This document shows, piece after piece, positions 1 to 10,089 of a stretch of 64,000 nt of DNA. The notes under the pieces were generated by a model. It was not told the origin of the DNA. It saw only the letters and a list, made by a program, of their open reading frames with translations, and made no database searches. This DNA is from Ridgeia piscesae (taxonomy: Eukaryota; Annelida; Polychaeta; Sabellida; Siboglinidae). The stretch lies in contig JAODUO010000482.1 in assembly GCA_025642075.2 (NCBI GenBank), positions 33,501 through 97,500 on the forward strand, in the 5' to 3' direction. Both the position numbers and the translations under genes were made by a program. How positions within the stretch are numbered: position 1 is the stretch's first letter; every line of letters begins with the position of its first letter.

Positions 1-561
1 AGTTACACCTAGGTGTATGACCAGCTGAAACATAAAAACAGACACACCAATGTGTATGACCAGCTGAAACATAAAAACAGACACACCAATGTGTATGACC
101 AGCTGAAACATAAAAACAAACACACCAATGTGTACAACCAGCTGAAACATAAGGACAGACACACCAATGTGTACAACCAGCTGAAACATAAGGACAGACA
201 CACCAATGTGTACAACCAGCTGAAACATAAGGACAGACACACCAATGTGTACAACCAGCTGAAACATAAGGACAGACACACCAATGTGTACAACCAGCTG
301 AAACATAGGGACAGACACACCAATGTGGATAACCAGCTGAAACATAAGGACAGACACACCAATGTGTACAACCAGCTGAAACATAAGGACAGACACACCA
401 ATGTGTACAACCAGCTGAAACATAAGGACAGACACACCAATGTGTACAACCAGCTGAAACATAAGGACAGACACACCAATGTGTACAACCAGCTGAAACA
501 TAAGGACAGACAAAAAAAATCAAATACTGAGTCATAAATTACAAAATCCACAATCTCTCTC

Positions 562-657
<96 letters not shown>

Positions 658-980
658 GTGTGTGTGTGTGTGTATAACTGGATTTGCCACCGGACAAGTG
701 AAATTGCTACTTACCACTTGTCCGCGGGACATTGCAAAGAGGATTTGTAATATGTAAGGATTAGTTAATTGTCCACTTTCTTAAACGTTTCACACAATTA
801 CAGTAAATGTCTTCAGTAAATGTACTTCTCTCGGTAAATAAACACAAAACTTAACAATACGCGAGATCATATTGGCAGTTCAACACAAGTATGTGTTCTC
901 TGTTTGTCTTCACAATACCATCTCCACTCTCCATCTGCATCATCTACATAATCATCTGTATATATATATATATATATATT

Positions 981-1050
<70 letters not shown>

Positions 1051-1528
1051 ATGAGAAATAATGTGCAAGGACATTGCCTACCTTTACATCATTCTTGCAC
1101 CATATATCGTGAACTATTCTATCGACCTCACCATATTCCACAGGTATTTCATATTTGACTAAATTAATTTTCAAAGAATCGTCGTCACGGACGAGTTTCT
1201 CTAATTCCAGAACGGCTTCCCAACTCGCATTTACTTGGTAGAAACCGAAAGGACCAAAACCTGAAAATACACAAATGTTTGTTACCTTCTACAGGCAAGT
1301 GCTAATGACACACAATTTCTATTAGACATATTTCAACAAATCACACATAGTTATGATTTCGGCAGGAATGTATTCCTTATAATGTGTTTCAAAGTATATT
1401 ATGAAATATTTTATGTAGTTTTTGAAAATGGTAATGCATTAATTTACACACTCTGATGTTGTATAATAAATTAAACAATACAACTTACCCGTAACAACAC
1501 ATGTCGGAAGACTTTCATCGAAGTCCAT
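1..1528 (-). CDS. PGPEP1: Pyroglutamyl-peptidase I-like, copy 1 (partial: exons 1, 2 and start of 3)
   Basis: Peptidase family C15 removes N-terminal pyroglutamate from peptides in the cytosol. Exon 1 is complement 1489-1528 (40 nt, MDFDESLPTCVVTG, donor gtaag). Exon 2 is complement 1082-1260 (179 nt, acceptor tttcag, donor gtaggc) and encodes GFGPFGFYQVNASWEAV, then an LEKL stretch and KYEIPVEYGEVDRIVHDIW. The blocks GFGPFG, VNASW and YEIPVEY are family hallmarks of the N-terminal half. Phases join cleanly (exon 1 phase 1; exon 2 ends at codon 73). The first 24 bases of the window, read on the minus strand, give LVIHLGVT directly after a tttcag acceptor. They differ from the adjoining repeats and look like the true start of exon 3, with the rest and exon 4 outside the window. 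The 39-bp array at 25-512 lies in intron 2. Function of this copy cannot be judged from the fragment. Confidence 0.8.
25..512 (-). repeat. 39-bp minisatellite in intron 2 of PGPEP1 copy 1
   Basis: About 12.5 tandem units of 39 bp. On the minus strand each unit reads as a pyrimidine-rich stretch ending tttcag followed by CTGGTTGTACACATTGGTG and TCT, that is a 3' splice site plus the first codons of PGPEP1 exon 3 (LVVHIGVS). Because 39 is a multiple of three, long ORFs on both strands are a by-product of the repeat. The same unit recurs in front of exon 3 in copies 2 and 3. Confidence 0.95.
553..674. repeat. Compound microsatellite (CT)n(TA)n(TG)n
   Basis: Uninterrupted dinucleotide runs in PGPEP1 copy 1 intron 2. 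A matching (TA)n(CA)n tract sits at the homologous place in copy 3 (18166-18242). Confidence 0.95.
956..1047. repeat. (TA)n microsatellite
   Basis: Nearly pure TA run just downstream, in gene sense, of PGPEP1 copy 1 exon 2. The homologous site in copy 3 holds (GT)n, a 98-bp palindrome and (TA)n. Confidence 0.95.
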
Positions 1529-2804
1529 TGCTTTTTCTCTCTATACAGACCGTGAGTTAAACACCTGAAACAGTTAAAGGTTCTCAATCCATTTATTTGC
1601 CCACTGCCAATTTGGGTCTTTTATGTCCAAAATAGAACTTCTTCAATTTGAATAAAATAGTCCCTCTATTTTGAAAATTATGCGCCCTGTGGGTGAAAAG
1701 CCTAACACAACCCTAAATCATTTATATTCAAAGTAACAAAAGTCGGGTCTTCTAATGCGCTACTAACGATATTTCATGGATAATAGCCATGATCATGATT
1801 TAATGTTTTTACATGTTGTTCAGTTTGTGTACATCTTAATTTGAATGAAGGTCATGGTCAACGATAAAGTTCAAGGTCAGTGCGTTTTCAACCCCACGCA
1901 TGGACGCGGGCGCGAAAATCAAGCTGTTTTTCAGATCGGCCAATCAGCAGAGTTATGCTCGATTTCTCACATAGTGCAGACACATTCTGGAACATAATGT
2001 TTTTATTGAGAAAGCGCACGAAGTTTGAGAGAAACTACTGAGGCCTGGCGGCTGTCATTGTTGTAGATAGCAGACCCCAGTCAGCCGCTGTCACACCGAC
2101 AAAGCAACAGAAGAGACAGCCGTGAAGGGACTGAAGGCAACGTCAAGTTCTAGTACATCATATATTGGAACCAGCGATACCACCATTAATTCATTATGAG
2201 GTTAGCCAACGTCACATCTTGACTGCACATCCCAAGGGAGAGTTTGTCGAGGCTAAGTGGAACCTTGGTGATTGCACAAGCAGCGAGCGGCGGACAGCAA
2301 ATACCTACGACCACACGAACTGCCTCGGTCCGCGAATCAGGTGAATCAGGTGTCGATATTTTTCAATCCTTCTGTGGTGGAAGAGATTGCATGTTTGAGA
2401 GTCGACTATGTGGAACATCTACCAGAGGTCTGGTCGAGACTTTAAAGAAACTGATGTGAGGACTATCGTCTACACCACGTACACCCAACGAGTGTCTACG
2501 ATGCTGACGAGAAGGAAGGACGTTACGCGCAATGAGGCGTTCGCGCTTGCGTTGCAACTCAGCATCTAAGCATAGGCAGCATGTCGCCGCGGCCATTTTT
2601 TCGTGGTTTGGTAGGTTGTTTTGAAATGCTACTGAATTCATAATCGTGGAGTAATAACATCAAACTATTGTGTATGAAGGGACAACGTAATGACGTTTTC
2701 AATTATTAAAACTGTATTCTAAAAAAATGAATAGTATTATGTATAGATCAAGCAGAAATGTGGTTAATTTCAGTGAAAAATCCTTGCCCAAGCCTAAATC
2801 CTGG

Positions 2805-3180
2805 AGTGATAAAGTTGCACTGGCTTCCGGCTTGCTGGAATGTCTGGTAGGCCTATAAGTTATATTGGTCTTTGTATGTTCTGCCTTGCAAGGACTCGCA
2901 TCGGGATACAATCATGATCTTGTAATACCGTACTCGGCGAACGGTAACCTCCGGTCTGATGATCTGCGTCTGCCCGTAGTTCCGCGTTAAAATCTATAAA
3001 GCCTACCACAGGCGGGCTTTCTCTTTGTATGTACCAGCATAGGAACACGTTGTTTGCATGAAAACATTCGCCAACCACACATTCTATAACTAAATTCACG
3101 ACTGACCTCAAGACGCATTTATTTAATCTGGCTTATTCCACCGAGAAACTGTTCTGTGTGGCACTTACGATCATGCATTT
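2805..3180 (+). mobile_element. Decayed LINE 3' end (RT C-terminal tail), copy 1
   Basis: Plus-strand translation shows scattered pieces of the C-terminal tail typical of CR1/L2-type ORF2: KLHWLPA, a VP-LWN-like stretch near 3030, and FTTDLKTHLFNLAYSTEK near 3095-3145. Stops and frameshifts are frequent. The same relic lies at 20820-21185, so the insertion predates the duplication. Confidence 0.65.
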
Positions 3181-3926
3181 GATTATTAATTCAAAAAAAA
3201 TCAATTATTGTAATTACAATTTTTTATTTAAGTTATTATTTCTTTAATTTATTTCTGTATCATTCTGTTTTATTATATAATACCTATAATGTTTTACTTT
3301 TTAATTTAATTAATAAAATTTACCATGATATACTTTATATTTTAAGCCTTTTTTTTATTATATGTACGTTTTATTGTGACGTGTGTACGCGCCTATGAAC
3401 GGGCTGGTCCCGGAGATACGCACGGTGCTCTAGAAGTAATATAGTAATAATAATTTAATTAATAATAATTGACATTGACTCACCAAGTTCAATCAGTTAT
3501 TTCACTGTACTTACTATTTATGCGCACAGCAACACGAAATACCCCCGCGTTAATGCAAATGATATTCCATTAAAACTGTTTGCGCGTGATGTAGTGTTAA
3601 TATACCAAAACATTACAACATTCTGTAAGCATCGCAGTTTTTGTTTTCCTAGCCTAGGCCTAGCACAGGTGTTCTGCGGCCGGCCGGCTTTGTTGATAAT
3701 CTGCGTTTCAGTACGGGGTGAATTATGTTTATTAATCTCATTGGTAGGTTAAATTAAACAATACATTTATAGAACAGACGCTATGCTGACCGTCTCATAT
3801 GCATATATTTTAATGTTTGCTTTATCCTTTAGTCACGTTTTATACGGTTAAGCGAGACAATCTTTGTGACTATTTCAGTGTTTGCACGTTTTATGCGGGA
3901 CTATTTCAGCAAGAAAAATATCCAAA

Positions 3927-3996
3927 ATGGCGAAGCTATGCTATTTATTTTTTACATCATTCACAGTCGTTCTTCATTGCACACAATTCGTGTTAT
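3927..3996 (+). pseudogene. TM2D3: Duplicate of TM2D3 first exon (copy 1)
   Basis: ATG plus 67 nt encode [18 protein letters not shown] and a few more residues, a signal-peptide-like hydrophobic start. It matches the functional first exon at 21916-21985 except for the last exonic base (T for A), and the gtagcg donor is retained. It lies about 20 kb upstream of TM2D3 exon 2, with the real exon 1 in between, so it is either an orphan duplicate or an alternative first exon. The ORF also stays open a few codons past the donor. Without transcript data I call it a duplicate of uncertain activity. Confidence 0.6.
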
Positions 3997-4118
3997 GTAG
4001 CGGTTAGTTTGATACATGTTTCATATATACCTTATGTAAATTGTGTGTATGTGTTAGACTAGACGGTGTGGCCTTATGATCATTAATTATTGTAAATGTA
4101 TGTATTATCGCCCGCACG

Positions 4119-4980
4119 ATAATAATACTAGAACTAGAAGTGTGCGTCCATCGCAAGCCAGTCGCTCACCTTCTAACATCAAAACTGATCCGTTGTAATG
4201 CAGACCGCGTGTATCATGATTACAAATAAAGTGTCCAATCGATGTCGTAACAGCAGCTAATTTTAGTTACAAATGAACTCATATTTGTATACCAAAAAAA
4301 ATACTTTTAACAACTGCACACACAATTACGGACGAGGTGGTAGATAATCCGGATGTTAACCCGTGACCTCGCACGACTTTTTGGCGACCCCAGCAGACTT
4401 CGCAAATATTCGCCGCCTACGTAATGTCTCTCGTACATTACTATATATATGCTATAATATATTAACAATAAATTAAAATCAATTACATTTGCTATGGACA
4501 ATATAGATTTGACATGGCTGGAGTGTCATTAATATATTTATACAGGGCATCGTTTTGCCATTACGTTTTCATAATCATTATTACAACAGGTATACAAATG
4601 GCGTATATGTATACAATATCGCTTAACGTGTTGATGGTGCACTTAACATTCACACGACAGATGACATGACAGTACAAACTTTGCCTACAAAGACCCTGAC
4701 TGGAGTCATGTGAAAATTAGTGGGAGAAATAAAATGGGAATTACGACGATGAAATAAGCACATAATTATGTACACTTAAAAATCCCTGCACCGAATCTAC
4801 AAGGACCAACTGCAGGACCAGAGCAACTACAGGAACAAAGTTTCCCGGCAATAAACTACGCCCAGCTCGAGTGGTCATTTCGCACGGACGATATAAACAT
4901 TTCCGTGTCTCCTATATACATATCATAACCATTTACGTTGGATGTTTGGATAACATGCAATAACGTTGCCCTTGTTAAAC
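4119..4980. other. Spacer with no recognisable feature
   Basis: AT-rich sequence to the right of duplicated block 1. Only short ORFs without family signatures are present, and I see no tandem repeat or terminal inverted repeat. Confidence 0.5.
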
Positions 4981-5290
4981 CCTCGTAACATGAACTGAGT
5001 GACTTCACGGACTTGCATGGAGAATATGTGACATACATTGAATGAGAGATTTCACTGACTTGCATTGAATCTATGTAACCTGCTGTGACATAAACTGAGT
5101 GTGTGACTTGCATCGAGTCTACGCGACATATATCGAGTACGAGTGACTTGAACCAAGTTTGTAATGATGTGCAGTGACACGCATTCATTCTAGTTTACGT
5201 GACACGCATTCATTCTAGTCTACGTGACACACACACTGTGTCTACGTGACATACATTGAGTCTTAGTGAAACGTGTCAAGTCGAAGTGTT
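4980..5290. repeat. Degenerate tandem repeat, about 25-bp period
   Basis: Loosely repeated gtgacttgcatcgagtctac-like units. The best preserved are two copies of gtgacacgcattcattctag between 5175 and 5220. It looks like an old minisatellite eroded by substitutions. Confidence 0.6.
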
Positions 5291-6891
5291 TATTTGACAC
5301 AAGGCCGTGTTAAACTATTATACTCGGTGTAACAGTACAGAACTAATTTCCTTAATATTCCAACTGCATGTTGAGATCTGTGGACTAAGGACAACATACT
5401 TACAGCAGTGGAAATGACATGGTAGTTTCTTTTACAAATGCCCTTATTCACACTAATGAGCGGTTTACATTTAGTTATGTACTGGGTTAAAGTCGACATA
5501 TATTTTTACTTACCAAGTGAATGTAGACATTTTAAATATGATTACTGATAGTAACATTCTTGTTGAACCTAAATTCCACTAAGAATTAGAGCTAGGAAGT
5601 CGCAAATGAATAAATTATTCTATAATCATTAACTGTGAAATCACGAACGAGAATGCGAACAGTCATCGTCTGAAATTGGATGTACATGAACTGACCATAT
5701 TTGAGTAATTATAGCACAGCTTAACATTTCCAAGAGAATCAAAGTTGGCACTGGAATGAACACGTCCGCTAGAGGGGGAAATGTATAGCGCTTTGAGCGT
5801 TTCATCGATACAAATAATACAATGTAACATATCTAGTATAGCAGTTTTTCTAGAAATTTTTTTGCATTTTAACCATATACCAGATGGACAGGGTAAGCCT
5901 GCAATCACTGTGTATTGGTGAAAACAAACCTTGTACCCGCTTGGCTTGGTTAAAGGCACATGTCGGCCATTACACTGGGTCTGCAGAAGAATAAGTGAGA
6001 GCAGCAAATATGCAGCTGATTGGCCGATACGTTTAGAAAGATGTCATTCCTGCGAAACGCGTGGCTGCCTTTCGACACGCATGATTGGGATATCTTGAGT
6101 GGTATCGGTTGTAGAATGTAATAAGTCTAGGTGTGGAAGAGAATCTTTGGTGTATAGCAACACCACTGGCACCCACAGCAATTGCAGTGGGTAGCTGTCT
6201 TGTATCTTCCTGACTGTAGACAGTCTTTGCCTGTCGTAACTCAGACGTAAACACGTCATCCAACACATAATCAACAACGACTCTGATGTCGTCGTCATCG
6301 AACCCACCATCACGTCAGCACTGTAGAACACGACTCGACTTGACATATTTCCATTACATTGGAATGACATAAAATTATGTAATACATGATTTGTTCTAGG
6401 TGTGGGCGCTGTAGTTGCAGTCTCTTGGCGCCAGTGACGTGAACCACGATGACGTCAACAACGATAGTAGAATAAGTAGTCAATCCCAGTTATCCATATC
6501 TCCATCAGTTGTTCCTGAACAGATCAATACACAATGATGTTTTAGCGGTAGATATCATCAGTAAATACACCGAAGCATGTGTATTGAACGTGCACATCTA
6601 ATGTTGTAAGTAACAGTTTAATCAGATGAACATTTTATGATCAACTTACGACAATAATAAATACATTAAAATACAGAACTATAATTAGAAATGTATAAAT
6701 TAACATACAGATTGTTGTCTTGAATATCAATTAACAATATTTTAATGTTGAGTATGGACATATTGTATAACAAATTTAAATGTGCGTGGTGACAGTACCC
6801 TAAGAAACGTTTATGCAAAATCAGAAATGTGGATCGTCACCGGTTTCTGAGATATAAAAGCTACTGTTGCATGCTGAGTGATACCATAAGC
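5291..6891. other. Spacer, nothing recognised
   Basis: AT-rich, with short overlapping minus-strand ORFs around 5660-6370 that have no recognisable domain and no supporting splice context. No RNA gene or clear repeat was seen. Confidence 0.45.
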
Positions 6892-7640
6892 AGGGTCGGG
6901 GTCAAATACGTATTTGTATTTGAATACAGAATTTGTTATATTTGTATTTAAATTGAAAACCACAAAAAGGCATATTATTTGTATTTGATATTTGGTCTGT
7001 ATTTGAGAAGTATTTGCAAATACATATAAAAATTACCAACAAAAGGTAAAGCATTGCCTGACATAAACTGGCTCAGGAGTCAAGACAGAATGTTTTTCAC
7101 ACCTGGACACGAGTGGGCAGGCAGCACTAAGAAATTTGGCCTACTGTGAAATGGTCAAACAGTAGCACCAATGAATGAAAGGGAAACCAATGAAGCTTAT
7201 CTATAGCCATAAAGGCAGGTATTCACAGAATTCAAAGAATCCTGCTGTCACCTGCTGTGTAAACATCCTGGGCTAAGACAAAGGAACCCAGGTTTTCTCC
7301 AGTGCAGGGGAAGAGCTACCCACAGTAATACAGATAAGGACAATCTAGTAAACCTGCCTGCCAATTAGTCTACAGCAGTCAATCAAGTCAAAGACAAAAT
7401 TCTACCCACTATGATACACTTGAACTATAATGGAAACACGGGCCAGTATTTAAGTCACATTTAAATCAAATTTCAAAAATGGTAATGTTTTTCAATTGTA
7501 TTTGAATACAAAAGACAGTGTCTTTCTATTTGAATTGGAAATTTGTATTTGAATTGAAATCTGGAAAAACAATGTATTTGATTTGGCCGAGTTGTATTTG
7601 TATTTGATTCCAAAATATGTATTGGACCTTCGCCCAAAAA
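6892..7640 (+). mobile_element. Non-autonomous DNA element (hAT-like MITE), copy A
   Basis: It begins cagggtcggggtcaaatac and continues with gtatttgtatttg runs. The far end carries the inverted counterpart, caaatacaaatac runs and a cgcccaaaaa end. There is no transposase ORF. A relative in the opposite orientation lies at 47918-48555 and shares an internal core (tgctgtcacctgctgtgtaa and its complement). CAGGG-type termini suggest hAT, but no convincing target duplication was found. Confidence 0.6.
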
Positions 7641-7701
7641 GTACTAAAAACTGGATTAGCCAAACATGGAGGCCAACTAACCTGAGTGTGAACAGAGGTG
7701 G

Positions 7702-9130
7702 TTAATCAGGAACCATCCTGAGCATCGCCAGAATGGCAATTCGAATAGCAACGGCCAGCTGCCTCGCTGTGTAAGGCTGGTTCAGTGGCGGAACATGGAT
7801 GAACGCCGTACAGAAGGGGTTTATGTGGAGAGAGGTGTAGTAGATATAGTCACATAGGTACCTATAAATCGGTATATTCAATATCTCAAACATATTACAG
7901 AATGAATGATCAAGACCAGTGAAGATAATTCTTAAAACTAAATCAAGTCATGCATGCATTTACGAAAGTAACTATTTATCTATATATTTATCACTATTAT
8001 AGCATACTGTCTTTAACGTGTAAATTCATTACGTACATTTCATATATTAATGTTTTACCAATGTTTTATTTTATGCGCTGCATGTGTGGAAGTATATTCT
8101 GGATATACGCTGCTTCATTAATAAATTGAATAATTACTAAAATTAGTAACTAATTAAATTAATTACTAATTTTAATATGAAAGAAAAGAAATATTGTTTG
8201 AATAAGAGGACAACGTATTTAACCAAAATTTTCAAACAAATTGGCTTTGTGTAATTATACTTTTTAACCACTTTGTTTGTATTATTCACCAATTCACATT
8301 GTTAATATAGAAGGCACTGTATCAGTATTGTTAACCATAGCTCAAATTTCTTCCAGCCTAAAACATAACCAGCTCGTCCAAGACACTGGACAGGTTTTAC
8401 ACGGAGCTATGAGCTATCCTAGATGTTTGAGGACACTGTACACCTGACACTGGCCAACTTACCTGCCAGGGTCCAGTGAAACAACCGCATCGACGTCACA
8501 GTTTGACTTGTTGACAGCCGAACAAACCGTCTCCATGCCTAGCCAAGATGCAATGCACTCGTCAGAACCAAATTAGCAGCACTGTGGGCCTGCTGCTCAA
8601 TTGTTAGTTCTTTGGCTATGCCAGACACACCAATGTGTACAACCAGCTGAAACACAAGGACAGACACACCAATGTGTACAACCAGCTGAAACATAAAGAC
8701 AGACACACCAATGTGTATGACCAGCTGAAACATAAGGACAGACACACCAATGTGTATGACCGGCTGAAACATAAGGACAGACACATTGATGTGTGTGACT
8801 GGTTGGAACATAAGGACAGACACACCAATGTGTTTCACCAAGTGAAACATATGGACAGACACACCAACATGCACAACCAGTTTAAACACAAGGATTGACA
8901 TGTCAACGAATATGACTAGCAACCAAGAACACATTTATCTCTGGGAGGAGGTAAAACGTTAAACAGATAACAGACTGCATGTAAAAGTGTTTTATTTCTC
9001 TTTAACTCCTATGCCCACAAGTGCAAATTTCAAATGTTTTTCTTGTAAAAGATATTACAGAAGTAATGTAATAACGACACAACTCACCTGTGATAAGAAC
9101 TACATGTGTCGGTTCTGTACTGTCTCCCAT
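7702..9130 (-). pseudogene. PGPEP1: Pyroglutamyl-peptidase I-like, copy 2 (exon 2 missing, exon 3 frameshifted)
   Basis: Exon 1 is complement 9088-9130 (43 nt, MGDSTEPTHVVLITG, donor gtgag, same phase as the other copies). No exon 2 fits in the roughly 180 bp between exon 1 and the repeat array, so GFGPF and VNASW are lost. Exon 3 is complement 8463-8646 and gives LVVHIGVSGIAKELTIEQQ with the catalytic Glu, but it is 49 nt shorter than in copy 3 and shifts frame before METVCSAVNKSNCDVDAVVS. Exon 4 is complement 7702-7861 and is intact: RYLCDYIYYTSL, AFIHVPPLNQPY and a normal stop after RMVPD, with catalytic Cys and His. Loss of exon 2 plus the shift argue for a pseudogene whose exon 4 has decayed little. 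Confidence 0.8.
8647..8898 (-). repeat. 39-bp minisatellite in front of exon 3, PGPEP1 copy 2
   Basis: About 6.5 units, each carrying tttcag then CTGGTTGTACACATTGGTG in the gene sense. The array runs without a break into exon 3 at 8646 and keeps the exon 3 frame (LVVHIGVSVLMFQ repeated, then LVVHIGVSGIAKEL). The distal units at 8780-8898 are more diverged. Confidence 0.95.
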
Positions 9131-9489
9131 ATCTTCCTAGTTGCTTTTTAGTTACAATAGCGTCCAATCCTGAAACAGGTAAAGGTCATCAAGCCATTTG
9201 TTTGCCCATCGCCAATCTGGTTATTTTATGTTCAAATGTGGGATGTGTTAATAGTTTAACCAGTATGTTGTTAATTAAAAAATGCATACTTTTGTTTTAA
9301 TCATCAAATTTGTTTACAATGGGTATAGCAATCCTCACAAGCCAAGAGTCGTTGAACTACATTATTACCTCTGGCCGATTTTCTCCCTAACGCTGGGGAG
9401 TGATTGGAGTTTAATTATACAATTATAGCAGTTGACTTTGCCAGTCACTACTGCGTCAGCCATGGGAACACCAAAAATACTCGTACGCT

Positions 9490-9753
9490 TTACTCCCTGG
9501 CAGACATATTCAGTTGAATGCCATCTTGACTTCTCTGGGAAGCATTCAGCCACGCAGCAATTAATTCGCGAAGAATACTCGTATGCATATATTCACCACT
9601 CTCTATAGCCAGGTATTCATTCGTACAGCTGAGTGAACTGGAGCAATGCCGAGTAAAAAAATTGCCCAACAATTTACATGACAGCATAGGATTCAAACCC
9701 GGGTCCTCGTAGTTGAGAGTCCAATGCTCTACCCCTGTGCCACTGTGCTACAA
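9490..9753 (-). mobile_element. tRNA-derived SINE, copy 1
   Basis: On the minus strand the head reads ggcacaggggtagagcattg (A box region) and cccgggtttgaatcc (B box), followed by the body gctccagttcactcagctg and gcttcccagagaag shared with the SINEs at 25692 and 31218. The 3' end is diverged and truncated. It is inserted upstream of PGPEP1 copy 2 exon 1. Confidence 0.8.
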
Positions 9754-10089
9754 TACACTAATGACCCATTCACGCCCTAAACTTTGCATGTAGTGTGATC
9801 AGAATGTTGCTGAAATACCCAAAATTACCATTTGGCCAGAGCTTGACCACACTCCTTGTGTAATTTCATTGGCTGACATTAAGAGGATTTTTGAAAGACA
9901 TGTGCCAAGGGCTGAGACGAGCTGGCACTGATGGAATGGCCCCTGGCATGCAAGGAAGGGCATAACTGGTGAAACACAATTGTGCTGTCGATGTCATGTG
10001 CTTGTTCATGCTTTATGCGAGATTGCATGCTACAGAACAATAACAACACAACTCTGCTTCCGCACATCAGGATGAAGATTCTAAAGTGC

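Larger units (their letters stand above)
513..4118. repeat. Duplicated block, copy 1 (PGPEP1 5' half to TM2D3 exon 1)
   Basis: This block is highly similar to about 18100-22115. Shared landmarks in the same order are the (TA)n flank, PGPEP1 exons 2 and 1, a decayed LINE 3' end, an AT-rich stretch, and the segment with the TM2D3 first exon, ending near a conserved gtattatcgccc. Copy 3 carries an extra 400 bp near 19690-20090, and the stretch 2259-2690 here is replaced by an RT fragment there. A shorter, more diverged version lies at 7700-12945. Copies 1 and 3 therefore look like a younger duplication than copy 2. Confidence 0.9.
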
